From: Chryseobacterium sp. CH21
GTDB lineage: Bacteria; Bacteroidota; Bacteroidia; Flavobacteriales; Weeksellaceae
DNA length: 64,000 bases
Direction of reading: 5' to 3'
Assembly: GCF_004119445.1 (NCBI RefSeq)
Contig: NZ_QICI01000092.1
Coordinates: forward strand, 106,519-170,518
Positions within the stretch are counted from its first letter, which is position 1. Each line of letters starts with the position of its first letter. Positions 43,628 through 53,086 of the stretch are shown here, piece by piece. The notes beneath the pieces are model-generated. The model did no database searches. It was not told where the DNA came from and was given only the letters and a program-made list of their open reading frames with translations. Both the position numbers and the translations under genes were made by a program.

Positions 43628-44173
43628 TTATTTCAGCTTTTTGATGTCAAAAGGATTTTTAAAAATCAGTTCTTCATGTTTTCCTTTGATTTCCATTTTA
43701 CGCTGAAGAAGGTTCAAAGCCATTTTTCTGATAAAAAGGTCTTTATCATTCAGTTTCCAGTAAGAATCTTCATGAAGTTTTTTGGTTGAACGGATCAGAT
43801 AAAATTCTGTTTCCCAGGTGTCTGCATTATGATAAAATTCAATAATTCCGCAATGTTCGGGGATAATTTCAGCATCTATCATTCCCATCGGAAGTAAAAA
43901 ACTAAAAGAATTGCAGATGTAATCTCCACAGGAAATTTTATCGTGCTTCAGAAATTTTTCGCCTGTATCTTTATTGAGATAAGATTTTTTGAAATCATTT
44001 TTAAAATCACTTTTTGAAAACTTGATCTCTATTTCATGGCTTTCTCCTTCAGAATTAATGACCAGAATATCTGCTTCCCAATCTGCCTGAAAATAATTCG
44101 TCAATACAATTTCTTTTTCAAAATCGCAATGGGAATGGATATAAGCGTGGATAAGTTCTTCTATTTTAATCAT
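43628..44173 (-). CDS. PD-(D/E)XK-like uncharacterised protein
   Basis: A 181-residue soluble protein. WEADILVIN followed by HEIEIKFSKSDF resembles the D...ExK core of restriction-endonuclease-like folds such as the MmcB repair family. The rest has no recognised domain. The start ATG at 44173 opens a compact protein; nine residues of upstream frame look non-conserved. It could be a nuclease or a domain relative without activity. Confidence 0.5.
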   Translation of the reverse strand: MIKIEELIHAYIHSHCDFEKEIVLTNYFQADWEADILVINSEGESHEIEIKFSKSDFKNDFKKSYLNKDTGEKFLKHDKISCGDYICNSFSFLLPMGMIDAEIIPEHCGIIEFYHNADTWETEFYLIRSTKKLHEDSYWKLNDKDLFIRKMALNLLQRKMEIKGKHEELIFKNPFDIKKLK

Positions 44174-44186
44174 TGGTAATATTGTA

Positions 44187-44321
44187 AACGCAAAGTTCAC
44201 AAAGTTTTTATTTACTTGCTGTTTAATGTTCGCAAAGGCGTTTCACTCAGCAAAAGTTATACGCTATTTTTATTGATTACGATTATAAAAAATTGACAAG
44301 CGAAGCGAATTGACTATTCAC
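44187..44321. repeat. Composite dispersed repeat, copy 1
   Basis: Module A (44187-44256) runs from AACGC to AGCAAAAG. Module B (44289-44321) is the reverse complement of 54570-54602 with 29 of 33 bases identical. Both modules recur near 54.6 kb in opposite orientation. It lies between the PD-(D/E)XK-like and LuxE-like genes. Confidence 0.65.
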
Positions 44322-44345
44322 AATTACTTTCTTCGGTTTAAATCA

Positions 44346-45338
44346 TCAGCTGATCAATAGACTGCAGCCTCTGATATCTGAATGATCTATTCTTCCCAAC
44401 ACCTGAAATTTGTCCCCGATAATTTTACCTAAGTCCTGTGTCGCAATAAATGAGCAGGAATGGGTATTGGCCAGATCGATAATATTAATAGCGCCTGTTC
44501 TTCCTTCTTTTTCGTACGCCAAGGGATCTTCTGCATTCCGAACCATGATTTTCATCCAGTTTGGGCACTCATATTCATTATTTCCAAGGGAATAAGCCTG
44601 TGAAAGCAGTTCCGTCATGGAATATTCTGAATAGATTCTGTCTGTTTTAAGACCATCCTGTAAAATTTTCAGCAATTCGTCTTTGGTCATTTCTTCTTTT
44701 CTCCCTTTCATACCTCCTGTTTCAATCACTATTAAATTTTCAGGAAAGTTTAGAGATTCTTCGCTTTCCCCGGAATGACAGTAATCAAGAAAATCTAATA
44801 AGGCAAAGGAAACTCCGAAAAGAATAACTTTTTTATCCTGAAGTCTGTTCAATAAATCAAAAAGTTCAGAATGATTGTAAAGAAAATACCCGTTTTCCGG
44901 CTTATCCGATTTTTTCATCAGATAATCTACCATATAAATCAGCGATGAGTTTTGTTTTTCTAAATAACTTGGAAGTAAACCCAGAAAAATAAAATCTTCC
45001 GGTTTTCCGATAAACTGCTCAAAACTTTTGTAAATACTTATTTCGTACAGCTTTGGATCTGCGATAAAATGTTTTGAAAGATTCATCTGAGTGGTCCCTG
45101 AACTTTGGAAAAAAAGATCTGTTGATACATTTTTATCCAGAATCTGATGGTTTTTAAACATCTCAATTGGGAGAAACGGAATCTTTACCAAGCTATCTAC
45201 CTCATCCGGATTAACCTTCAGAAAATCAACAAATTTCCTATATATTTCAACATTTTCATATTGATAACGAAATGTTTTCAATGATGCATTCAGGAAGTCC
45301 TGTTCAGTCTGTATGTTGAATATATTTTTCAATTCCAT
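44346..45338 (-). CDS. LuxE/PaaK-type acyl-protein synthetase family protein
   Basis: A 330-residue protein of the LuxE/acyl-activating family: FFQSSGTTQMNLSKHF (nucleotide-binding loop), LIVIETGGMKGRKEEMT, IYSEYSMTELLSQAYS and the C-terminal GRIDHSDIRGCSLL. Members activate a carboxylic acid as an acyl-adenylate and pass it on. No luciferase genes are nearby; in Flavobacteriales such proteins often join surface or lipid pathways. The ATG at 45338 fits the family start. Confidence 0.85.
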   Translation of the reverse strand: MELKNIFNIQTEQDFLNASLKTFRYQYENVEIYRKFVDFLKVNPDEVDSLVKIPFLPIEMFKNHQILDKNVSTDLFFQSSGTTQMNLSKHFIADPKLYEISIYKSFEQFIGKPEDFIFLGLLPSYLEKQNSSLIYMVDYLMKKSDKPENGYFLYNHSELFDLLNRLQDKKVILFGVSFALLDFLDYCHSGESEESLNFPENLIVIETGGMKGRKEEMTKDELLKILQDGLKTDRIYSEYSMTELLSQAYSLGNNEYECPNWMKIMVRNAEDPLAYEKEGRTGAINIIDLANTHSCSFIATQDLGKIIGDKFQVLGRIDHSDIRGCSLLIS

Positions 45339-45374
45339 AATTTTCGAATTTCTTAATCCCTCACTACAAGGCAA

Positions 45375-45531
45375 TTATAGAGATAAAATGATGTTATTTA
45401 ATATTTTTTTAATCTGCAAAACCTATTTTGGTAGGCTTCTTGCAATTACCTAAACGGAATATGGATTAAAAACAAGAGTGGGTTTTCCACCCGTTCGAAG
45501 GTTACCTCTTTTAGGGGTAATTTTTTTTTGT
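45375..45531. other. Repeat-bearing intergenic region with terminator-like hairpins
   Basis: Contains GGGTGG / CCACCC-type pairing near 45480 and TTACCTC / GGGGTAA near 45506, with a T-run on the plus strand. The segment AATTACCTAAA plus ATTAAAAACAAG near 45447-45477 resembles one near 27815-27850. Confidence 0.45.
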
Positions 45532-46302
45532 TTATTTTTCAAAAGTCTTCAGTTCAAAATCCTTTTCAAAAACACCGTAAGTGAAGTAGGAAATCCAGTC
45601 TCCCAGATTAATGTATTTTGCGTTCTGTTCCAGATCCAGTACCATTGGAAGATGCCTGTGTCCATAGATAAAGTAGTCTATTTTTTGAGTCTTCAGTTTT
45701 TCTTTGGAATAAATAATAAGAAACTCTTTATCTTCTCCCAGAAAGGCTTTGTCTTCTTCTCCAGAGATCATTTTATTTTTTTGGGAAAGGTATAAAGCCA
45801 CTTTCATTGCAATATCAGGATGAAGCCATTTGAAGAACCATTGTGCAAGAGGATTTGTAAATAATTTTTTCATTCTCTTATATCCTTTATCACCAGGTCC
45901 CAGACCATCACCATGAGCCAGCAAAAACTGTTTTCCTCCCATTTCGAAATACTGTTTCTGATAAAAAACAGTACAGCCAATTTCTTCCTCCAGATAATCC
46001 TTCATCCACAGATCATGGTTTCCGACAAAGAAATAGATATGAATTCCTCTGTCTTTAAGCTCTGCAATTTTTCCGAGTACACGGACGTATCCTTTGGGAA
46101 CTACATGCTTCCATTCATGCCAGAAATCAAAAAGATCACCCATTAAAAACAAAACCTGGGCATCTTCTTTAATCTGATCCATCCAGCGTATAAATTTCTC
46201 TTCACGCACTTTGCTTTCACCCGGTGTAGGGGCGCCAAAATGCTGATCTGAAGCAAAATATACTTTTTTTCCAGGCTCTAAATTAATTATCGTTTTTAAC
46301 AC
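45532..46302 (-). CDS. lpxH: UDP-2,3-diacylglucosamine diphosphatase
   Basis: A 256-residue calcineurin-type metallophosphoesterase with all ligand motifs: SDQHFG (Asp/His), MGDLFDFW, VGNHDLW, LAHGDGLG and GHRHLP. It hydrolyses UDP-2,3-diacylglucosamine to lipid X in lipid A synthesis at the inner membrane. A second LpxH-like role is possible, as Bacteroidota sometimes carry paralogues. It sits 23 bases downstream of the PTPS gene. Confidence 0.9.
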   Translation of the reverse strand: MLKTIINLEPGKKVYFASDQHFGAPTPGESKVREEKFIRWMDQIKEDAQVLFLMGDLFDFWHEWKHVVPKGYVRVLGKIAELKDRGIHIYFFVGNHDLWMKDYLEEEIGCTVFYQKQYFEMGGKQFLLAHGDGLGPGDKGYKRMKKLFTNPLAQWFFKWLHPDIAMKVALYLSQKNKMISGEEDKAFLGEDKEFLIIYSKEKLKTQKIDYFIYGHRHLPMVLDLEQNAKYINLGDWISYFTYGVFEKDFELKTFEK

Positions 46303-46325
46303 CTTGTGAGTTTTGTGGGGTAAAA

Positions 46326-46772
46326 TTATTGATTATCTTCTGCAAACCACTCTCCATAAGAGTTTTCCGTCTCATGAAGTTTAAGATAAGCTAAAGAAAT
46401 TCCTTCAGGAAGTCTTGATTTGATTTTAGCAGCAATGGCATACAACATGTTTTCACAAGTTGGCTGGAAGCTGCAATAGATTACTTTATGTCCTTTCTGT
46501 TCAAGATCGTCACCCAGCTCTTTGTGTGGAGACAAGGCATTGACAAGAACCGCATGGTCCCATACATCTACGATTTCAGATTTTACGATACTTTTAATAT
46601 CTCCGAAATCTACCACCATTCCATTTTTAGGATTTTCAATATCATTGATCGGTTTTCCTTTCACTGTTACAAACAGTTTATAGGAATGTCCATGCATATT
46701 TTTACACTTCCCATCGTAGTTGTAAAGCACGTGAGCTGTTTCGAATGTAAAAATTTTTGTAATACGTATCAT
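46326..46772 (-). CDS. 6-pyruvoyl tetrahydropterin synthase / QueD family protein
   Basis: A 148-residue PTPS-fold enzyme. Zinc ligands are visible in FETAHVLY and MHGHSYKLF; the later VWDHAVLV and LHETENSYGEW carry the catalytic His and substrate-binding Glu. It could be QueD (6-carboxytetrahydropterin synthase, queuosine pathway) or a PTPS; no neighbouring queuosine genes decide it. The ATG at 46772 is preferred over one six codons earlier on conservation. Confidence 0.85.
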   Translation of the reverse strand: MIRITKIFTFETAHVLYNYDGKCKNMHGHSYKLFVTVKGKPINDIENPKNGMVVDFGDIKSIVKSEIVDVWDHAVLVNALSPHKELGDDLEQKGHKVIYCSFQPTCENMLYAIAAKIKSRLPEGISLAYLKLHETENSYGEWFAEDNQ

Positions 46773-46882
46773 AGTACAAAGATATGACAAAACCGCTTAA
46801 TAGAGAAAAGACTGTTTCTATTACAGCGATATTAAAATATTTTTTAGCAGGTTTTCAAAAGTTAATTTGCCAACTGATAAGA

Positions 46883-48049
46883 TTATCTGATCGTTTTTTC
46901 AAACCTATTAATAACTTTATATACCTTATCTTTAATAATAATCTCATACTCTCCCTTATCCAGGATTAAAAAACTGCTGTCTTTGGAAGTATTAAGTTCG
47001 ATGATATCAGCAGGAATTCCTTTCTGCTCAAACTCTCCTTTTCTATAGGCTAGCACTAAAACCGGATAATTGGAAATTTCAAAAGACGGAATCTTGTACA
47101 ATTTTCGGTTTTCCGCCAGCATCCAGTGTGGCCTTCCTTTGAGATACTTTGTAACGGGATGAATGATTTTAATATCTGTATACAATATTTTATCTTCTCC
47201 ATTGTATATGATCTGATTTTCATCTTTTAAAACAACAGAAAAGGTATTATTTACGATTCTGAGAAGCGGTTCATTATATTTAGGATTGCTTTTCTCTGAA
47301 AACTGAGTCTGATCAATAGTAAATGGATTAATACCTGTTATATCAGAAAGCCTTCCCGCCATGGTTTTTTCCCATGATTTATGAATTCCTTCGTAAGCAT
47401 GTTGATAGCCACAGTAAATCAGGTATTTTCCTTCTTTGTTTTTCTGCATGAAATCGGAGATATTTTTGGCTTCGCCAATTTCCCTTTCTTTATTGTTTCC
47501 TTCTGCTTCATATGGAAAAAGTTTAAATCCTATTTTCAGTGCATTATAAATAAAGTTCCCAAATTCTGGTTCCTGAGAATAATATCCGCTGTTAAGGGTT
47601 GCAAATTTTGTTGTATTTAAAGAGTCGCTTGCCAATGTTTCGAGTCCAAGATATCTGTACCCTTTATCATATAATCCCTGAAGCAATGAAGAGGCAAAGG
47701 TTCTGTGACTAGCGTTGTGATGGGCTTCATTAATGATAATGATCTGCTCATTGCCTGCTTTTTCCAGAATATACTGTTTTGCATTGACAGGGGTTAGTTT
47801 TGTGAATTTCAAACTATCTGCGGGATCTAGTTTTTTCACTCTTCCGAATGTTGTATCCCAACTTTCCAATGCCGGTTTGTATTGCCCGTTTATTGAATAA
47901 TATGTTGCTCCCATCTGACTTTTCCAGGACTGATTTTGAGCAGGATCTTCCAACTTCTTTTTAATATCGTCCGAAAACCAATAAGGGTTTTCCTGACCAT
48001 AACCCGCTATACCAAGAAGCAGCAAAACCAATGAATAAAAGAATTTCAT
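46883..48049 (-). CDS. Secreted protein with an erythromycin-esterase/ChaN-like fold
   Basis: A 388-residue protein with a signal peptide (about 1-18). The mature part contains IIIINEAHHNASHRTFASSL and YRYLGLETLA, followed by YCGYQHAYEG, resembling EreA/ChaN/TIKI metal- or haem-binding folds in which a Glu-x-x-His pair is catalytic. No resistance function should be assumed. The ATG at 48049 fits the signal peptide. Confidence 0.65.
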   Translation of the reverse strand: MKFFYSLVLLLLGIAGYGQENPYWFSDDIKKKLEDPAQNQSWKSQMGATYYSINGQYKPALESWDTTFGRVKKLDPADSLKFTKLTPVNAKQYILEKAGNEQIIIINEAHHNASHRTFASSLLQGLYDKGYRYLGLETLASDSLNTTKFATLNSGYYSQEPEFGNFIYNALKIGFKLFPYEAEGNNKEREIGEAKNISDFMQKNKEGKYLIYCGYQHAYEGIHKSWEKTMAGRLSDITGINPFTIDQTQFSEKSNPKYNEPLLRIVNNTFSVVLKDENQIIYNGEDKILYTDIKIIHPVTKYLKGRPHWMLAENRKLYKIPSFEISNYPVLVLAYRKGEFEQKGIPADIIELNTSKDSSFLILDKGEYEIIIKDKVYKVINRFEKTIR

Positions 48050-48135
48050 GTTATTTAGTTTTTGATTGATAATTACCACTTTTTAGCCACAAATTTAAAG
48101 CCAACAGCATAAGAAGTTAGGTTCACTCTATTTTT

Positions 48136-48657
48136 TTATAGGTTATTTGCAAATCTTGACTTGTTTACAGTTACTTTATTCTTAAAAGCTTTATAAATGT
48201 AGTATTGATTAATATTATTCTGAGTAATTAAAACGGGTTCAGCATTATTTTCAATCACGATTTTAGTATACCCCAAATCCGATGAAAATTCATTTGAGTT
48301 CCAGGAATAATACAATTCAACTGCTTTAATCTTATTGAAATCTATTTTTTTCTCTTTTCTGCTCTGTTTATCAAATACTATAATTTGCTGCTTTACAATA
48401 TCTATTCTGGATTCTTCTTTTAAGTTATGTAGGTAATACTTTTTCCTAATGAGAGCTGTTCCCAAAAAGAGATAAGTAAGAAAAGAAAACAGGAAAACCG
48501 TAATAATAAAGGGAAATATTTTTGATAATGAAATTCCATTCCACTCCAGCATCATTTTACGAACAATGGCAATAGAAATAAAAACGGTAAAAATCAGATA
48601 CAAATACCCCAATATCAAATTACCTAGAATTTTATTCTTTTTATACTCAAATTCCAT
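48136..48657 (-). CDS. Uncharacterised membrane protein
   Basis: A 173-residue protein with two transmembrane helices (about residues 13-32 and 46-66), then a cytoplasmic beta-rich region (KQQIIVFDKQSRKEKKI, FNKIKAVELYYSWN) resembling small PH-like domains. No family is named. It is transcribed alone. Confidence 0.55.
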   Translation of the reverse strand: MEFEYKKNKILGNLILGYLYLIFTVFISIAIVRKMMLEWNGISLSKIFPFIITVFLFSFLTYLFLGTALIRKKYYLHNLKEESRIDIVKQQIIVFDKQSRKEKKIDFNKIKAVELYYSWNSNEFSSDLGYTKIVIENNAEPVLITQNNINQYYIYKAFKNKVTVNKSRFANNL

Positions 48658-48694
48658 TTTAACAAATTAAAATTGCCATACTCCCTACTTTATT

Positions 48695-49084
48695 CTAATT
48701 AAAAAATTTCTCCAGCCAGTCATTCTCCAATCGTTTGATCTTCTTAGTTTCCGGATCAAACAGAATCCAAAGTGTACTAGAATCTACTACAAGTTCATCA
48801 TTACAGTAAAATTCTACTTTTCTTGGCTGTTTTGCCCCTTCAGGAGTCATGGGATAGGTTCTTACAGTGATTGTGTCATTCAGGTAGACCTGTTTTTTGT
48901 ATCGGATATGGTGATCAAGAAGCATCCAGGCATCGTTTATATATTCTGTTTGTTGCTTTAAAAGATTCCAGTGTTCTGCTGCCACTTCTTCCACCCAGTG
49001 TACATATTGTACATTATTCACATGGTTATTCTGGTCAATATGTTCTTCTGTTACCTGTATCTGTTTTTCGTACATTAAATTCAT
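48695..49084 (-). CDS. Acyl-CoA thioesterase (hotdog fold, 4HBT)
   Basis: A 129-residue single hotdog domain. The active-site region DQNNHVNNVQYVHW has the Asp-x4-His-x5-Tyr pattern of the 4-hydroxybenzoyl-CoA thioesterase group. It hydrolyses an acyl-CoA or acyl-ACP; substrate unknown. MYEKQI three codons later is an alternative start. Confidence 0.85.
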   Translation of the reverse strand: MNLMYEKQIQVTEEHIDQNNHVNNVQYVHWVEEVAAEHWNLLKQQTEYINDAWMLLDHHIRYKKQVYLNDTITVRTYPMTPEGAKQPRKVEFYCNDELVVDSSTLWILFDPETKKIKRLENDWLEKFFN

Positions 49085-49170
49085 TCTCCTGAAAGTTTAC
49101 TCAAATTTATCATTTTAAAACAGAACTATCTTAGTCTTACGGAAACAATTCATTCATTTCAGACACAAAA

Positions 49171-49201
49171 AAAACGGAATCAGATGTTCTGATTCCGTTT
49201 T
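49171..49201. terminator. OmpH gene terminator
   Basis: AAAACGGAATCAG and CTGATTCCGTTTT form a 13-bp perfect stem with an ATGTT loop. Confidence 0.9.
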
Positions 49202-49222
49202 TTATATTCAATATTGAAATTC

Positions 49223-49795
49223 TTATTTAGATTTTCCAGCTGGTTTAGCAGTTGTTGCCGTAGCTCCTAATTTACTTTTCACAATAGCAGTGATATCTTC
49301 ACTTCCGTCAGTATAAAGCAGGTTATTAGATTCCTGTGCTGCTGTATCAAATACATAGCTAAGGCTTCTTTCTTTTGCTACAGCATAAATTGCATCTCTT
49401 ACTTTCTTCTGTAATGGGCTCAGCAATTCATTTTGTTTAGCAGAGATGTCTTTAGCCGCCTGAGATCTCGTTTCTTCTATCTTCTTACCTAAAGCTTGTA
49501 ATTCTGTCTGTGCTGCAATCAGTTCTTTAGTTACCGCTTCTTTGTTGGCTTCACTTAAGGTTTTTTCTTTATCCTGTGCAGTTTTCAGCTTCGTCTGATA
49601 GTCCGTGATCAGCTTCTCAATCTCTGTCTGCTTGGTCTTAGTCAGATTATCAATGGTAGTTCCTATAGTTTTCACTTCAGATAAACTTGCAAAAATGTCT
49701 TCTGTGTTTACACTTCCAACTTTCTGTTGAGCATTTGCCACATTTGCAGTAAGCGTTAATCCCAATGTAACAAAAAGTACTTTAATTAAATTCAT
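49223..49795 (-). CDS. OmpH/Skp family periplasmic chaperone
   Basis: A 190-residue protein with a signal peptide (1-22, ending ANA) and the Skp layout: a short beta part (VGSVNTEDIF), a long Lys/Glu coiled-coil pair (about residues 40-120), and a C-terminal beta part (SLSYVFDTAAQE). It holds outer-membrane proteins in transit. TATATTTG at 49827-49820 on the minus strand is a candidate -7 box about 25 bases upstream. The tail (TATTAKPAGKSK) is disordered. Confidence 0.92.
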   Translation of the reverse strand: MNLIKVLFVTLGLTLTANVANAQQKVGSVNTEDIFASLSEVKTIGTTIDNLTKTKQTEIEKLITDYQTKLKTAQDKEKTLSEANKEAVTKELIAAQTELQALGKKIEETRSQAAKDISAKQNELLSPLQKKVRDAIYAVAKERSLSYVFDTAAQESNNLLYTDGSEDITAIVKSKLGATATTAKPAGKSK

Positions 49796-49978
49796 TTTTT
49801 AATAATATTTTTTCGTCCCCAAATATAATTCAAATTTCAATTACTTATCACGTGATATTTATTCCGTTGATATTTTTAAATTTAAATAAATAAAAAAATA
49901 AGTTTAAACAGCTTTACACCCAGAAAAACCTTCCCATAGAAAGAGAAGGTTTATCATCAAAAAATATGGAAAAAATGA

Positions 49979-51258
49979 CTAATGGAATTGTGCGGTTTCT
50001 GTAGAATCTTTCATCGCTACAGTAGCTGAGGAACCATTAGTAACAACATTCTGTACTTCATCAAAATATCCTGTTCCTACAAAAGACTGATGCTTCACTG
50101 CTCTGAATCCTTTTTGCTGTAATGCAAACTCACGCTCCTGAAGTTCGGAATATCCTGCCATTCCTCTTTCTTTATAAGCTAAAGCCAGCTCAAACATTGC
50201 AGTATTTAAAGCATGGAAACCGGCCAGCGTAATAAACTGGAATTTGTATCCCATTTTAGCAAGTTCCTCTCTAAAAGTAGACATTTCTTCTACACTCAAT
50301 CGGGCAGCCCAGTTGAAGGAAGGTGAACAGTTATAAGCCAGCATTTTTCCAGGAAATTTGGCATGAATTCCTTCTGCAAATCTTCTTGCCTGCTCCAGAT
50401 CAGGATTTGAGGTTTCCATCCAGATCAAGTCTGCATATGGAGCATAAGACAAGCCTCTGTCGATGCCCTGTTCTACTCCGTTTTTTACTACATAAAAACC
50501 TTCAGACGTTCTTTCTCCTGTCACGAATTTTTTATCCCTGTCATCAATATCGGAAGTCAGTAAATCTGCTGCATCGGCATCTGTTCTCGCAATAATAAGA
50601 CTTGGGACACCTAGTACATCTGCAGCCAGACGGGCAGCAATCAGTTTATTCACAGCTTCCTGAGTAGGCACCAGTACTTTTCCTCCTAAGTGTCCGCATT
50701 TTTTGGCTGAAGAAAGCTGATCTTCAAAATGTACAGCAGCAGCTCCCGCTTCAATCATTTGCTTCATCAGTTCAAAAGCATTCAGATTACCGCCAAAACC
50801 AGCTTCTGCGTCAGCAATAATTGGTACCAGATATTCTTTATTTCCTGTTCCGCTCACAGATTGTACCTGATCTGCTCTCAGTAAGGCATTGTTTATTTTT
50901 TTACCACAGAAGGCACTGAATTCGCAGGATACAAAGACTGATCCGGGTACATTTCTCCTGATAAGTTAGCATCTGCAGCCACTTGCCAGCCTGAAAGATA
51001 AATAGCTTCCAGTCCGGCATCTACTTCCTGTACTGCCTGATTACCTGTCAATGCACCAAGTCCTGCCACATAATCCTGTGTATTTAATTTATCCCAGAAT
51101 TTTTTGGACATTTCAGTTGCAATAGTGTAATCTATAGTATAGGATCCGCGAAGTTTTAAAACTTCTTCTGCTGTATAAGGTCTTTTCACACCATTCCAGC
51201 GTGGATTTGTCAGCCAATCCTGCTCTAGAGTCTGGATTTGTTCTTGTCTTGTTTTCAT
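49979..51258 (-). pseudogene. aceA: Isocitrate lyase, frameshifted (probably intact in vivo)
   Basis: Residues 1-121 from 51258 end NSVPSVVKK then stop; from 50857 another frame continues SGTGNKEYLVPIIADAEAGFGG to the end. Adding one base to the seven-T run at 50896-50902 joins them through KKINNALLRADQ and gives 426 residues, the length of typical isocitrate lyase. The active site KKCGH is present. It splits isocitrate into succinate and glyoxylate. It follows malate synthase after 126 bases and likely belongs to its transcript. Confidence 0.9.
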
Positions 51259-51384
51259 AATATTTGGATTTTGTTTGATTAGGTTTGAAAGTAATTTTGT
51301 TGTTAGATGCTAGTTCTATTGTTAGTTTTAATTGATAATTGGGTTTTCAACCAGCAACTATAAAACCAGCAACCAACATTTTTA

Positions 51385-52959
51385 CTAAATAAAAGGATAT
51401 GCTTTAAGGGTTAAAAATTCTTCAAATTTTTCAGAGAAAATCAATTCATTGAAAAGTTCCTTTGCAAGGTTGAATTTTCCTTTGTTGAAACGGGTTTCTC
51501 CCACATACTTTTCAATATTGTCCATTTCTTCTTTTTCCCACTGCAATATCATATTTCGGGTTAATGTTCTGTCATCGCTCAATACCGCTTCATTTTTCAG
51601 CCATTGCCAGATCTGTGTTCTTGAAATTTCTGCAGTAGCAGCATCTTCCATCAGATTATAAATGGCTGCCGCACCTGTTCCCATCAGCCAGCTTTCAAGG
51701 TAAAGAATTCCTACATTGATATTTTTTCGGACTCCTTTTTCGGTGATCTCTCCTTTGGGAATTTCCAGCAGTTGGCTTTCTGCTATATGATATTCAAATT
51801 TTTTATCGATCTGGTTTTGGGAAGGCATATATTGATCAAAAATTTCTTTTGCTACAGTTACTAATGCCGGATGAGCTACCCAGGTTCCGTCATGACCATT
51901 TTTCACTTCTCTTTCTTTATCATTTTTTACTTTTTCAAAAGCAATAGTATTGGCTTCGTCATCATCTTTTACCGGAATTTGAGCAGCCATTCCGCCGATA
52001 GCGTGTACATTTCTTTTATGGCATATTTCGATCACTCTTTTTGAATACGCATTCATAAAAGGGGAAGTCATGGTCACCTGATCTCTGTCCGGAACAATAA
52101 ATTCGGGAAGATTTCTGAACTTTTTGATGTAAGAGAAAATATAGTCCCATCTTCCACAGTTCAATCCTGCGCTGTGTTCTTTTAATTCAAATAAAATTTC
52201 ATCTATATGAAATGAAGCCGTAATAGTTTCTATTAAAACAGTGGCTTTGATGGTTCCCTCCGGAATTCCCAGATAGTTTTGAGCAAAAATAAAAACTTCA
52301 TTCCACCAGCGGGCTTCTTTATAATGTTCCAGTTTTGGAAGATAAAAATAAGGTCCGTTTCCCATTTCTAAAAGTTGTTTTGCATTTCTGAAAAAATACA
52401 TTCCAAAATCTGTCAGCGAACCGGAAGCTTTCTCTCCATTGATTTCAATATGTTTCTCCGGAAGATGAAGACCACGTGGACGAACCTGTAAAACAGCAGT
52501 CTTTTCATTAAGGGTATAAGCTTTTCCTTTTTCGTTGACAAAATCAATAGTCCGGTTAATAGCATCGGAAAGATTAACCTGTCCCTGAATACAGTTCTCC
52601 CAAACCGGCGAGCTGCTGTCTTCAAAATCTGCCATGAATGTGGAGGCTCCGGAATTCAAGGCATTAATAATCATCTTGCGGTCTACAGGGCCTGTAATTT
52701 CGACTCTTCTGTCCAGCATATCAAGAGGAAGCAGTGCACATACCCAATTTCCGTTTCGAATATCTGCCGTTTCTTTTAAAAACTCAGGAAGATCTCCGTT
52801 ATCAAAATTCTTCTGTATATTTTTTCTTTCTTCTAAAAGCTCAAGTCTTTTATGATTAAAGTTCTGATGAAGCGAAATCAGAAAATCTGCCAAATCCGGA
52901 GTAAATATTTCCTTGAACTGCTTCTGTGACTTTATTTCCAATTGAGTCTTAGTTTCCAT
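51385..52959 (-). CDS. aceB: Malate synthase A
   Basis: A 524-residue malate synthase with the family segments DFEDSSSPVWENC, RPRGLHLPEKH, the catalytic-region LIETITASFHIDEILFEL and NCGRWDYIFSY, and GGMAAQIPVKDD. It condenses glyoxylate with acetyl-CoA to malate, completing the glyoxylate shunt with the next gene, and allows growth on acetate or fatty acids. It is divergent from an ScfR-type regulator. A -7 box TATGTTTG (52995-52988, minus strand) lies about 30 bases upstream. Confidence 0.93.
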   Translation of the reverse strand: METKTQLEIKSQKQFKEIFTPDLADFLISLHQNFNHKRLELLEERKNIQKNFDNGDLPEFLKETADIRNGNWVCALLPLDMLDRRVEITGPVDRKMIINALNSGASTFMADFEDSSSPVWENCIQGQVNLSDAINRTIDFVNEKGKAYTLNEKTAVLQVRPRGLHLPEKHIEINGEKASGSLTDFGMYFFRNAKQLLEMGNGPYFYLPKLEHYKEARWWNEVFIFAQNYLGIPEGTIKATVLIETITASFHIDEILFELKEHSAGLNCGRWDYIFSYIKKFRNLPEFIVPDRDQVTMTSPFMNAYSKRVIEICHKRNVHAIGGMAAQIPVKDDDEANTIAFEKVKNDKEREVKNGHDGTWVAHPALVTVAKEIFDQYMPSQNQIDKKFEYHIAESQLLEIPKGEITEKGVRKNINVGILYLESWLMGTGAAAIYNLMEDAATAEISRTQIWQWLKNEAVLSDDRTLTRNMILQWEKEEMDNIEKYVGETRFNKGKFNLAKELFNELIFSEKFEEFLTLKAYPFI

Positions 52960-52987
52960 AACCTATTGATTTTGTGATTTGATATTA

Positions 52988-52995
52988 CAAACATA
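52988..52995 (-). promoter_or_regulatory. Malate synthase -7 box
   Basis: TATGTTTG on the minus strand matches TAnnTTTG. The palindrome at 53015-53030 falls at the expected -33 position. Confidence 0.55.
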
Positions 52996-53014
52996 AATAA
53001 AAAATTTTAAAAAA

Positions 53015-53030
53015 TAGCGAACGTTCGCTA
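53015..53030. promoter_or_regulatory. Candidate operator: perfect 16-bp palindrome
   Basis: TAGCGAACGTTCGCTA is fully palindromic, GC-rich in AT-rich surroundings, and sits over the -33 region of the malate synthase promoter. It is the best candidate site for the divergent regulator. Confidence 0.65.
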
Positions 53031-53049
53031 AATTTATTTAAAATTTATT

Positions 53050-53065
53050 ATGCGAATAATCGCAT
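53050..53065. promoter_or_regulatory. Second candidate operator upstream of the regulator
   Basis: ATGCGA and TCGCAT are separated by four bases and share the GCGAA core with the site at 53015. It occupies the -33 region of the regulator's own promoter, suggesting autoregulation. Confidence 0.45.
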
Positions 53066-53074
53066 CTAATTATT

Positions 53075-53082
53075 TATATTTG
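53075..53082 (+). promoter_or_regulatory. -7 box of the ScfR-type regulator
   Basis: TATATTTG matches the consensus and ends 4 bases before the ATG at 53087. An upstream in-frame ATG at 53050 lies before this box and would not be on the transcript. Confidence 0.55.
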
Positions 53083-53086
53083 AGTA

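Noticed and set aside
46883..48049. Antibiotic resistance by erythromycin esterase
   Set aside because: The similarity is at fold level only and the protein is secreted; no resistance function is supported.
49979..51258. Programmed ribosomal frameshifting in isocitrate lyase and similar split genes
   Set aside because: Six unrelated genes show the same pattern, none with a slippery heptamer plus stimulating hairpin, so a sequencing cause fits better.
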